Assembly: GCA_016292805.1 (NCBI GenBank)
Contig: JAEDFM010000006.1
Coordinates: 1 to 64,000, forward strand
Source: Treponema sp.
Lineage (GTDB): Bacteria > Spirochaetota > Spirochaetia > Treponematales > Treponemataceae
Direction of reading: 5' to 3'
DNA: 64,000 bases
Below the pieces are notes generated by a model. The model did no database searches, was not told the DNA's origin, and saw nothing but the letters and a program-made list of their open reading frames with translations. Positions 36,311-45,061 of this stretch are shown one piece after another; the first letter of the stretch is position 1, and the number at the start of each line of letters is the position of its first letter. Position numbers and translations under genes: made by a program.

Positions 36311-37720
36311 ATGGAAGATAGTCAGTTTACACAGCAGATACAGTCTGCAATTGCACAAAAACAGGAATGGTTTAATACTACAGGTTTTCCTGAGTTATTG
36401 AATCAATATAGACTTTTAAGTTCTTGTGTACGAAATCTTTTTGATATGCTCAAGAAAAAGGCTTTGGTTAACCCAGATCCTTACAGTATGGATAAAAGAA
36501 TTTCCGATGTTGTTTTACCTGATACATCTCCATTTTCCGATGCCGAAACTGCAAATGTTCTTGGTGAACGCCTTTCTGATTATGATGCAGTTCTGGATTT
36601 TATCTGCAATTATTATCGTTTCTCAACGGAAACATTAACTCCACCAACAATTAAAAAATTAATGGACTTAAATGTGGTTATTGACTGGGCTAACCTTACA
36701 ATCAACAGCTCAAGTAGTAATACCCGCGCTCTGGCTACAATTCTTAATCAGGCTCGTTTAAATGCTCCTGCAATCCTTGTAAGTATGATTACAGATTGTA
36801 CACAAAAGGGAAAGGATACTTCTGTAGCAATTTCAAAAAGTCTTCAGGAAATTGCTGTATTTCAGAAGGAATTGTACAAAGGTGAGATTCGTAAGTTTGT
36901 AATTGCTAATCCTGAATTCAATAAAGAAAAAGCATACGCTTCTCCAGATGCAGAACTTGCAGAAATCAAACGTCTTTTTACAAAATCTATGGGAAAACGC
37001 CCTTTCTATTCTGATCTTGTTAGTGAAGTTATTAACGAAGATCAGGGTAACAATAAAGATTTCCTTAAGGCAGAAGCTTTACGCAAATTAGCAATACATA
37101 ATGTTCCTCAAAAACAGGAAGTAAAACGCAGGGGACCAGATACCCGCCAGATGCTTATTGATACAGTTATGGCTATTGGTGGTATGGCACCAACCTTAGA
37201 TATGGTCTTAACCAAACTGAGAGATAATTTTGACATTTTTTATGCAAATAAAACTTCGTTTTTTGTAAAACTGGGTAAACTTTTTAAGAAGATGTTCCAC
37301 GCAAAAACAAATGCTCAGATTTGTGTTATTAAAATTGTTGATCAAAAGACAGGTTCTTCAAGAGAACAAAAGTTGAATATTGATGATTTCCTTTATGACC
37401 TTGCTCAGAAAATCAGAGTTTATAACGGTATTGGTACACAGGGAATGGAATTCCAGAGAGTAATCCAGTATCCAGAAGATAAGATTTTCAATTTTGTATG
37501 CAAACAGATTTCTGAATGTCAGTCTTTGTATACAATCATCAATAGTCTGGATTCTTTCTTTAAAACTGAGGTTGATATTATTAACCGTCCAAAAATTAAA
37601 GGTCTCCAGATTGATCTTTCTGCTTTACGCAATTCAATTGTAACTGCAAATAAAAAACGCGCTGATTATCAGTCTGTAAAAGAAGAATCAGAGCAGATGA
37701 GTAAATTAGGAATTAAATGA
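36311..37720 (+). CDS. Conserved-looking cytoplasmic protein, function unknown
   Basis: Not recognised. The 469 residues are mostly alpha-helical with no signal peptide or membrane helix. There is a positively charged segment KQEVKRRGPDTRQML near 268-282 and a Lys/Phe-rich stretch FFVKLGKLFKKMFHAK near 318-333. The ATG at 36311 lies 43 nt after the coiled-coil gene. The stop overlaps the start of the oligopeptide-binding protein by four bases. It belongs to the cyclase/coiled-coil operon and may be part of one membrane-signalling unit. Confidence 0.6.
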   Translation: MEDSQFTQQIQSAIAQKQEWFNTTGFPELLNQYRLLSSCVRNLFDMLKKKALVNPDPYSMDKRISDVVLPDTSPFSDAETANVLGERLSDYDAVLDFICNYYRFSTETLTPPTIKKLMDLNVVIDWANLTINSSSSNTRALATILNQARLNAPAILVSMITDCTQKGKDTSVAISKSLQEIAVFQKELYKGEIRKFVIANPEFNKEKAYASPDAELAEIKRLFTKSMGKRPFYSDLVSEVINEDQGNNKDFLKAEALRKLAIHNVPQKQEVKRRGPDTRQMLIDTVMAIGGMAPTLDMVLTKLRDNFDIFYANKTSFFVKLGKLFKKMFHAKTNAQICVIKIVDQKTGSSREQKLNIDDFLYDLAQKIRVYNGIGTQGMEFQRVIQYPEDKIFNFVCKQISECQSLYTIINSLDSFFKTEVDIINRPKIKGLQIDLSALRNSIVTANKKRADYQSVKEESEQMSKLGIK

Positions 37721-39276
37721 AAAAACTAATACAAATACTTACAGGACTTGCTGTAATTTGCTTTTCTACATCCTTGTTCGCACAGAGCAAGGATTTTGTT
37801 ATTGTTGAATCAGATCACCAGCATGATTTGAATCCTCACACTACCACATTTTCTACAGATGCACAGATTCTTACAGGTTTGTACGAAGGTCTTTTTTCTT
37901 ATAATCCTGTTACTCTGGATCCTCAGTATGCAATTTGTAAAGATTACAGGATTTCAAGAGATAAAAAACGCATTTCATTTGTTTTGCGTCAGGATGCTAA
38001 ATTCAGTAACGGGGAAATAATTGATGCAGAGGCAGTTCGAAGCTCCTGGCTTCAGTTACTTTCCACACCAGATGCTCCCTATGCCACAATGTTTGATATT
38101 GTACGGGGTGCACAGGATTTCCGCCTTGGTAAAGGAAAGGAAGAAAATGTTGGAATCTATGTAACAGATAAATTTACTTTGTCTGTTTATTTGAATACAC
38201 CTGCAAATTATTTACCAAAAATTCTTTGCCATTCTGCTTTTTCTGTAGTTCATAGAATTCCTACAGTTTACAGTGGTGCTTTCCAGCTGGAAGATAAAAA
38301 GCCTGGAATTCTGTTTTTAACAAAAAATCCTTACTACTGGGATTTTACAAATGTTCCTTCTGATACAATTACATTCATTCAGTCTGATAATGCTGATGAC
38401 AATGCTTTCTATTTTAATACAGGTATGGCTGACTGGGTTTCAGCAGATGTTGATGCAGATAAAATACTTGATAAAAAAGCTTTTCAGATGAGCGGAGAAT
38501 TTGCTACTTCTTATTATTTCTTTAAAACTTCTGCAAAGAAAAACAAAAAGGCCGAATTCAATCCTTGGGATTACGATGAATTCCGTAATGCAATTATAGA
38601 AGCTATGCCTTGGGATACTTTACGGGAAGGTGCTATGGTGCCTGCTCCAACTTTAGTTTTCCCAATTGGTGATTATCCTGCGCTGGATGGTTTTGCTTAT
38701 ACAGATTTAATAGAAGCAAAGACTCTTATGAAGGATGCCAGAAAAAAATATGGAATCCCTGAAGATAAGTTGATTCCTCTTACTTTTGATGTTGCTGAAT
38801 ACAGCATAAGTGAAGCTAAAAAAGAAGTCCTTGTAAAAAACTGTGCAGAGCTTGGTGTAAAACTGGAGTTCAATACTCTTCCTTCCTCAGTTTATTTTAA
38901 TAATGTAACCCGTTCTAATTCAGATCTTTTTGTATATACCTGGATTGGAGATTTTGCAGATCCTTTAGCATTCCTTATGCTTTTCCAGGGAGACTCAAAC
39001 TTAAATGATTCTGGCTGGAAAAATGAAGAATATGATTCGTTACTGTTACAGGCTGCCGCGGCTGAAGATTCGCAACGGTCAGCAATACTGGCCAGGGCTG
39101 AAAAAATTCTTTTAGACAGTGGTATGATAATTCCAATCTATCATCCAATTTCTTTTAATGTTATAGATTTAGAAGAAGCTGGTGGCTGGTCTACAAATGC
39201 CTTTGATCTTCATCCGTTGAAATATCTTTACAGAAAAGTTCCAGCTAAGGCAGATCCAAACATTGTAAAAAAGTAA
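37717..39276 (+). CDS. Oligopeptide ABC transporter substrate-binding protein (OppA/SBP_bac_5)
   Basis: A signal peptide (MKKLIQILTGLAVICFSTSLFAQ) and a family 5 extracellular solute-binding fold of 519 aa. Signature stretches are LNPHTTTFSTDAQILTGLYEGLFSYNP and KRISFVLRQDAKFSNGEIIDAEAVRSSW. No lipobox Cys is visible, so it is probably soluble in the periplasm. No permease or ATPase genes accompany it, so it must use a transporter encoded elsewhere or act as a sensor. It overlaps the upstream unknown gene by four bases. Confidence 0.88.
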   Translation: MKKLIQILTGLAVICFSTSLFAQSKDFVIVESDHQHDLNPHTTTFSTDAQILTGLYEGLFSYNPVTLDPQYAICKDYRISRDKKRISFVLRQDAKFSNGEIIDAEAVRSSWLQLLSTPDAPYATMFDIVRGAQDFRLGKGKEENVGIYVTDKFTLSVYLNTPANYLPKILCHSAFSVVHRIPTVYSGAFQLEDKKPGILFLTKNPYYWDFTNVPSDTITFIQSDNADDNAFYFNTGMADWVSADVDADKILDKKAFQMSGEFATSYYFFKTSAKKNKKAEFNPWDYDEFRNAIIEAMPWDTLREGAMVPAPTLVFPIGDYPALDGFAYTDLIEAKTLMKDARKKYGIPEDKLIPLTFDVAEYSISEAKKEVLVKNCAELGVKLEFNTLPSSVYFNNVTRSNSDLFVYTWIGDFADPLAFLMLFQGDSNLNDSGWKNEEYDSLLLQAAAAEDSQRSAILARAEKILLDSGMIIPIYHPISFNVIDLEEAGGWSTNAFDLHPLKYLYRKVPAKADPNIVKK

Positions 39277-39316
39277 AAATAAGAATATACTCGTAATATC
39301 AAATCAAGTACATTTC

Positions 39317-39347
39317 CCGCGCTTAGTAATAGGCGCGGTTATTTTTT
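39317..39347 (+). terminator. Intrinsic terminator before ackA
   Basis: The stem CCGCGC/GCGCGG (39317-39322 and 39333-39338) is followed by TTATTTTTT. It closes the cyclase-oppA transcription unit. Confidence 0.85.
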
Positions 39348-39365
39348 CATATTAAGGAAACACTT

Positions 39366-40706
39366 ATGGTAATTTTAACATTGAACTGTGGTTCATCATC
39401 TGCTAAATATCAGGTTTACGATTGGGATAACAAAGAAGTAATGGCTAACGGTGTTGTAGAACGCATTGGTATTGAAGGTTCTTGCATCACTCACAAAGCT
39501 AAAGGACAGAAAACAGAAATTGAATCTCCTTGTCCTACACACAAAGAAGCAATTGAATTAATTATTAAAGAAATTACTGACCCAGAAGTTGGTGTTATTA
39601 AATCTATGGACGAAATTGGAGCTGTAGGTCACCGTGTACTTCATGGTGGTGAAAAGTTCACAAAATCAGTTCTTATTACTCCAGAAGTTTTAGACGGATT
39701 CAGAGAAGTTATTGACCTTGGTCCACTTCACATGCCAGCTAATATTATGGGTATTGAAGCTGCTCAGAAAGTTATGCCAAATATTCCACACGCTGCAGTT
39801 ATGGATACAGCCTGGCACCAGACAATGCCGGAAGAAACATTTATGTATGCTATTCCTCGTGAATGGTACGAAAAATATGGTGCCCGCCGCTACGGTTTCC
39901 ACGGAACATCATTCCTTTATACAGCAAAACGTGCTGCAGTTCTTTTAGGAAAAGATCCAAAAGACTGTAACATCATTATCTGTCACATTGGTAACGGTTC
40001 TTCTATGTGTGCTGTTAAGAATGGAGTTTGTTATGATACAACAATGGGTATTACTCCACTTGAAGGTCTTGTAATGGGAACTCGTTCTGGTGACTTAGAC
40101 CCAGCTCTTCCATTCTATATCATGCGCAAAACAGGTATGAGTGCAGATGAAATGGATACAGCTTTGAACAAAAAATCAGGATGCCTTGGTATTACAACAA
40201 AATACTCTGACCGCCGGGATATTGAAATTGATGCTGCAAAAGGTGATAAACTCTGTCAGCTTTCTATTGAAATGGAAGCTCTTCGCATTAAAAAATACAT
40301 TGGTGCTTTTGCTGCTGAACTTGGCCGTGTAGATGCAATTGTATGGACAGCAGGTGTTGGTGAAAGAGGTCCTATTACTCGTATGAAGGCTTGCTCTGGT
40401 CTTGAAAACTACGGAATTAAGATTGATGCCCAGCGCAATGAATGGTCTTTCACAGGTAATGCTGAAACTTACATCCACGCTGACGATTCAAAAACAAAGA
40501 TTTTCGTAATTCCAACTGATGAAGAATTAGTTATGACAGAAGATGCTTATGCTTTGATGAAAGGCACATACGATGTTCATACAAACTTCAAATATTCTTT
40601 CCAGGACAAGAATTATGTAAACAAAGCTCGTGAAGAAGGTCTTAAGGGCGATTTAGTAAAACGTCCTAATATTGGAAAGATTTTGGCCAGAGATTTATTA
40701 AAATAA
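39366..40706 (+). CDS. ackA: Acetate kinase
   Basis: Converts acetyl phosphate and ADP to acetate and ATP, the usual energy-yielding end of fermentation in treponemes. Motifs are the N-terminal phosphate loop [58 protein letters not shown] and [10 protein letters not shown]. At 446 aa it is a little longer than the E. coli enzyme (400), with a C-terminal extension of about 40 residues ([19 protein letters not shown]). It is flanked by terminators on both sides, so it is monocistronic. Confidence 0.97.
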   Translation: MVILTLNCGSSSAKYQVYDWDNKEVMANGVVERIGIEGSCITHKAKGQKTEIESPCPTHKEAIELIIKEITDPEVGVIKSMDEIGAVGHRVLHGGEKFTKSVLITPEVLDGFREVIDLGPLHMPANIMGIEAAQKVMPNIPHAAVMDTAWHQTMPEETFMYAIPREWYEKYGARRYGFHGTSFLYTAKRAAVLLGKDPKDCNIIICHIGNGSSMCAVKNGVCYDTTMGITPLEGLVMGTRSGDLDPALPFYIMRKTGMSADEMDTALNKKSGCLGITTKYSDRRDIEIDAAKGDKLCQLSIEMEALRIKKYIGAFAAELGRVDAIVWTAGVGERGPITRMKACSGLENYGIKIDAQRNEWSFTGNAETYIHADDSKTKIFVIPTDEELVMTEDAYALMKGTYDVHTNFKYSFQDKNYVNKAREEGLKGDLVKRPNIGKILARDLLK

Positions 40707-40727
40707 TTTAAATTAGCTGACATTTAA

Positions 40728-40755
40728 GGAGTCCCCCCTAGGACTCCATTTTTGT
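40728..40755 (+). terminator. Intrinsic terminator after ackA
   Basis: The perfect stem GGAGTCC/GGACTCC (40728-40734 and 40741-40747) is followed by ATTTTTG. Confidence 0.85.
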
Positions 40756-40780
40756 TTAACTTTATAATATATGGTATAAT
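40752..40780 (+). promoter_or_regulatory. Promoter of the LacI-like/GGDEF gene
   Basis: TTGTTT (40752-40757), a 17-bp spacer and a perfect TATAAT (40775-40780). The predicted start site near 40787 leaves only about five bases before the ATG at 40792, so the message may be leaderless. Confidence 0.65.
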
Positions 40781-40791
40781 TTATAATTACG

Positions 40792-42747
40792 ATGAAGACT
40801 ATTGCAGTTCTGATATACGATATAACAGTTGAATATCACATAACAGTTGTAGATGGCATACTTTCCTATTTTGATAATAAAAGAGATGTTTGTATGCTGA
40901 TTGCACCTGTTAATGTTCCTCATGCTACAACTAATAAATACGATTATCAGTATTGGACAATTGTAGATGTTCTCAAAAACAAAGATGTTGATTCTGTAAT
41001 TGTAGTTACCAATTCATTTACTCAGTACACAGAACTTGAAAAAATTACAAACGAATTAAAATGTCTTTTGCCAAAACCTATTATTTCTATTGCAACTCCA
41101 TTAAAACTTGAAACAAACAGCTATACATATTCAAATCCAGAAAATGCTTATAATCAGATTGTTGAACATCTTAAAACAAAACACAATCGTTCAAAATTTG
41201 CATTTTTTAGTGGTGAGTTAAACGGAAGTCCAGATTCTGATGATCGTTTGAGAGCATTTAAAAAGGCTCTTAAAATACATGGCCTTAAGTACGATAAAAA
41301 GCTTGTTTTTCCAGGTGATTTTACACCAGCCTGTACATATGGTTATATAAAGGATCACTATAACTCCAAAGAAGATGTTCCATTTGATGTTTTGTTGTGC
41401 GCCAATGATTATATGGCTGTGGGAGCTATAGGCAGTTTTGGAGAGCAGGGAATAAAGGTTCCTGAAGATGTTTGTGTCATTGGTTTTGATGATGCTGCAA
41501 TTGCAACAAGTGTTGCTCCTGCAGTAACTACAGTCAATCAGCATATTTTTGAATCTGGGGTAAAAGCCGGAGAGTTAGCATTTAAGGCAGCTAATGGCGA
41601 AAAAATTCCTAAGATGGTCTCTGTTGATTCAGTTCCTGTGTATCGCCAGTCTTGTGGTTGTCTGTGTAAGCCTGTTCAAATGGATGAATCTTATGAGCAG
41701 ACTACAAAGTATTATGATGTTCCTCATTTCAGAAGAAGTAGTTTTAATTTATTTGATAATGCCCTGGGTGATATGTCTACAATCCTTCATATGCTTAATA
41801 TGTCAGATACTGTAGTTGATTTCGATGATTACTTTGATACTCTGGTTCAAAATCTTCACTTAGCTTTTATTCAGTATTTTGCAGCTTGTTTTTACAGTAA
41901 GCCAAAAAAAGTAAATCCTTCTGATGATTTTGAAGTTCCTAAAACTGCAAAGTTAATGCTTTTGTATGATGAAATGAAAGATGTTAAGGAAAACTACTTT
42001 GATATAGATGGAATTAAATTTAATACAGAAGAAGGATTGCTTCCACATGGTATTAAAGGTCCAACAGCAGGGATTTATTATATTCTTCCAATCTCATTAC
42101 AGAACATAAATTACGGTTATCTTATCTGTAAGATACCAATGAATAAATACACTGTATATGAAATTTATTTAAAGGTATTCATTAATACTATGATTCATGC
42201 TTATGAACGCACCGTTAATTCTGAACAGGTGATTCAGCTTATAAATGCTAAGCAGAAAACAGAAAAAATTGCCCTTACAGATGAACTTACAAAAGTTTTG
42301 AACCGTCGTGGATTCTTTAGTGTAGCCCAGAAGCAGTTGACAGCATCAAAACTCAACAATAATAAAGGCTGTGTTTTCTTCTGTGATATGGATGGCCTGA
42401 AAAAAATTAATGATACTTATGGTCATAATACTGGAGATATGGCTATAAAAGTTATGGCACAGGCTATTTCAAAAGCATGTCGTTCTACAGATATTGTTGG
42501 CCGTCTTAGTGGTGATGAATTTGCACTTTTGGCTCCAGGCTTTGAAATCAATAGAGTGCCGGAACTGCGAAGTAAAATTGAAAAACTGTGCGAAACCCTT
42601 TCTAAAAAAGAAAACCTTCCTGTTGTAGTTTCTATGAGTATGGGTTGTTCTGAATTTTCTGCAGATAAAACCGATATTAATAAATTACTTTTAGAAGCTG
42701 ATAATGATTTGTATAACGAAAAACGGATTAAACATTCTCAACAGTAA
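40792..42747 (+). CDS. Cytoplasmic LacI-type sugar-sensor/diguanylate cyclase fusion
   Basis: Residues 1-290 are a periplasmic-binding-protein-like fold of the LacI/GalR effector domain (VLLCANDYMAVGAIGSFGEQGIKVPEDVCVIGFDDAAIATSVAPAVTTV), with no helix-turn-helix in front. A middle region (about 310-480) ends in a helix leading to a GGDEF domain (about 490-651). The active-site loop reads SGDEF (573-577), an accepted variant, and the metal-binding FFCDMDGLKKINDTYGH is intact. No signal peptide or membrane helix is present. The protein should therefore couple an intracellular ligand, perhaps a sugar, to cyclic di-GMP synthesis. Confidence 0.87.
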   Translation: MKTIAVLIYDITVEYHITVVDGILSYFDNKRDVCMLIAPVNVPHATTNKYDYQYWTIVDVLKNKDVDSVIVVTNSFTQYTELEKITNELKCLLPKPIISIATPLKLETNSYTYSNPENAYNQIVEHLKTKHNRSKFAFFSGELNGSPDSDDRLRAFKKALKIHGLKYDKKLVFPGDFTPACTYGYIKDHYNSKEDVPFDVLLCANDYMAVGAIGSFGEQGIKVPEDVCVIGFDDAAIATSVAPAVTTVNQHIFESGVKAGELAFKAANGEKIPKMVSVDSVPVYRQSCGCLCKPVQMDESYEQTTKYYDVPHFRRSSFNLFDNALGDMSTILHMLNMSDTVVDFDDYFDTLVQNLHLAFIQYFAACFYSKPKKVNPSDDFEVPKTAKLMLLYDEMKDVKENYFDIDGIKFNTEEGLLPHGIKGPTAGIYYILPISLQNINYGYLICKIPMNKYTVYEIYLKVFINTMIHAYERTVNSEQVIQLINAKQKTEKIALTDELTKVLNRRGFFSVAQKQLTASKLNNNKGCVFFCDMDGLKKINDTYGHNTGDMAIKVMAQAISKACRSTDIVGRLSGDEFALLAPGFEINRVPELRSKIEKLCETLSKKENLPVVVSMSMGCSEFSADKTDINKLLLEADNDLYNEKRIKHSQQ

Positions 42748-42800
42748 CAAATTAAAAGAAAAATTTTCATAAATTCAATTTTGAGAGTAAAATAGAAATT

Positions 42801-45002
42801 ATGAGAAATTTAAAAAGAAGTATTTTATTTGTTTTATTTTTTGTGTGTTTGATTTCTGGTGTTTTTGCAAAATCTAAACCTATTCCTATGAATGCTGCGT
42901 GGAAATATCATGCAGGTGATAACAAGCAGTGGGCTAAGCCTGATTTTGATGATTCAGGTTGGACCATAACTGATATTCCAGGTACACTTCGTGGCGATTC
43001 AACTCGATTTTTCTGGCTCCGTGCAAATATTGAAATTCCACGTCAGTATGCAAATGATGATGTTGTATATGTTGAATTTGGACCAACAACTGGTTCCTTT
43101 GAAATCTACTGTAACGGAAATTTTGCAGGAAATCACGGTTCTATTGAACCAAAAGCCAGCATTTGTCGAGTAGAGAATACCGTAGTAGGGTTCCCTTCAA
43201 GTTCTATTATCAATGGAAAGATTCCAGTTGCGCTCCGCGTAAAAACAAATGCAGACTGTTGTACTTTTGCAAAGTTTAATTTTATAGATCAGGGCTATTA
43301 TAATTTCTGCCGTATTTACTCAACCTTCCTAAACTCTACTGTTTATTACATGATGGCTGCTGTATGTCTATTCCTGGGATTGTACTTCCTGTTCCAGGTT
43401 GTAACAGACCGAAAAGATAAAGCCAGTACATGGTTCAGTATTACATTGCTTACAATTGCAATCTACTTCTATGATATGGCGTCGCCAGTATTATTCATGC
43501 CATTCTCTGTGCAGCTGGCTTTGTCTCGTGTATGTTTGCTTTACAGTATTGGATTCCTTGTATTGTTCTTGCGTCAGTTCTTTAAGCTTAATGTTAAGAT
43601 TCCACGAATCGTTATTGGCGTAATTATGATTCTCTTTACAATCCTTTATTTAATCAGTATTCCAAATATGGCATTCCAGGATACTCTCTTTACACTTTCT
43701 CTTTTACCAGTGTTCAGTGGAATCATCTATATTTATATAATTCTTGCTCGTGCAAAGAAGCAGAAAAAAGCTTATGCAGGTGTAATGATTATTGGTATTT
43801 CTGTAGCAATGCTTTTTGGTGTTTATGATATTGTTTACCAGGTAATGGGAAAAAGACCTTTTGCATGGCTGCAGGGTTTTGCTTTCTTCTTTATTGATCT
43901 TACAATGTACATTGTTGTTTCTATTGATAATATGCGCAATAAAAGTCAAATCAGCGAGTTTGTTATTACAACAACTGATCAGAAAGAAAAGCTTAATGTG
44001 ATTATTTCCAATGCTGCAAATCTTTCTGCGGAAACAATGGAAATTGCAAAAATTCTTAATGATTCTGTTATTCAGGTTTCTGAGGCTGCAAATGAATCTG
44101 CGGCAAAAGCAAATGAAATTGGTAATTTTATTGCAAAGCAGAATGAGGCAGTAAGCAGTACCTCTAATGCAGTTGGAAATCTGGTAACATCACTTAGTAG
44201 TATTAAGGCAGAACTTCAGAATGAAAACGAAGTTGTGGAAACTGCTGTAAGTGAAACTAAGAATATGATTGATGGAGTAAATCAGGTTGCCGCTGGTATT
44301 GAAAATGCCGCTAACTTTGCAAATTCTCTTGGCGAACTTACAGAGAAGACAAATGAAGATGTACGCCAGCTTGTAAAAATCATGAATTCAATCCATGATT
44401 CATCAAAAGAAATTCAGAGTATTGTACATATTGTTAATGCTTTCTCTGAAAAAACAAATATGCTGGCTATGAATGCTTCTATTGAAGCTGCACATTCAGG
44501 AGCTGCAGGAAAGGGTTTTGCTGTAATTGCTAAGGAAATTAAAAATCTTGCTGTTTCAAGTGAAACTCAGGTTGATAAAATTAATGATATTGTTTCAACA
44601 ATTGAAGGCAATATTTCTACAGGTTTACAGTTCAGTATTAATGTGCGTGATGCTCTACAGAAGGTTTCTGATGAAGCTAAAGGTACATCAGAAATAGTTA
44701 ATGAATCGGTACAGAGTCTTGAAGTTCAGCGTCAGGCTGGTGTTCGTATTACAGAAGCTTCTAATGCCATGTCTAATTCTGCTAATCATGTAGAACAGGA
44801 AGCTTTGCAGCAGTATAACTATTCTCAGCAGGTTACAGAAATTATGGATGAACTTGCGGGAATTTCTGGAAAAGCTACTGATGCGGTAAACGAAATTATC
44901 AACAACAATAATGAACTTACAGAACAGACAACAGCACTTCAGGATCTTGCACGCCGTGCAAAAGAAGCTGCAGAACAGCTTAATGCATTGATTAACAGTT
45001 AA
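42801..45002 (+). CDS. 7TM-DISM receptor with methyl-accepting chemotaxis output
   Basis: 733 residues. A signal peptide (to about 23) precedes an extracellular jelly-roll domain (about 25-170, FDDSGWTITDIPGTLRGDSTRFFWLRANIEIP). A seven-helix 7TMR-DISM-like membrane region (about 180-385) follows. The cytoplasmic helical bundle ends with the MCP signalling tip KTNMLAMNASIEAAHSGAAGKGFAVIAKEIKNLA. No HAMP domain is obvious between the membrane and the signalling helices. It probably presents a carbohydrate-like signal to CheA/CheW. It does not overlap its neighbours. Confidence 0.85.
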   Translation: MRNLKRSILFVLFFVCLISGVFAKSKPIPMNAAWKYHAGDNKQWAKPDFDDSGWTITDIPGTLRGDSTRFFWLRANIEIPRQYANDDVVYVEFGPTTGSFEIYCNGNFAGNHGSIEPKASICRVENTVVGFPSSSIINGKIPVALRVKTNADCCTFAKFNFIDQGYYNFCRIYSTFLNSTVYYMMAAVCLFLGLYFLFQVVTDRKDKASTWFSITLLTIAIYFYDMASPVLFMPFSVQLALSRVCLLYSIGFLVLFLRQFFKLNVKIPRIVIGVIMILFTILYLISIPNMAFQDTLFTLSLLPVFSGIIYIYIILARAKKQKKAYAGVMIIGISVAMLFGVYDIVYQVMGKRPFAWLQGFAFFFIDLTMYIVVSIDNMRNKSQISEFVITTTDQKEKLNVIISNAANLSAETMEIAKILNDSVIQVSEAANESAAKANEIGNFIAKQNEAVSSTSNAVGNLVTSLSSIKAELQNENEVVETAVSETKNMIDGVNQVAAGIENAANFANSLGELTEKTNEDVRQLVKIMNSIHDSSKEIQSIVHIVNAFSEKTNMLAMNASIEAAHSGAAGKGFAVIAKEIKNLAVSSETQVDKINDIVSTIEGNISTGLQFSINVRDALQKVSDEAKGTSEIVNESVQSLEVQRQAGVRITEASNAMSNSANHVEQEALQQYNYSQQVTEIMDELAGISGKATDAVNEIINNNNELTEQTTALQDLARRAKEAAEQLNALINS

Positions 45003-45003
45003 C

Positions 45004-45033
45004 TTGACTAAAATGAATAAATATACATAATAT
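45004..45033 (+). promoter_or_regulatory. argD: Putative argD promoter
   Basis: TTGACT (45004-45009) and TAATAT (45028-45033) with an 18-bp spacer. The -10 box lies between the two ARG-box-like sites. Confidence 0.5.
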
Positions 45034-45050
45034 TTGTATATTTATTCATC
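45012..45050 (+). promoter_or_regulatory. Tandem ARG-box-like operator
   Basis: Two 18-bp sites, 45012-45029 (core TGAATAAATATACA) and 45033-45050 (core TGTATATTTATTCA), each match the consensus TGAAT-N4-ATTCA at nine of ten core positions. They are separated by exactly 3 bp, as in classical ArgR operators. Together they form a 14-bp perfect inverted repeat (45013-45026 and 45036-45049). Confidence 0.6.
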
Positions 45051-45061
45051 CGAGGTGAAAT

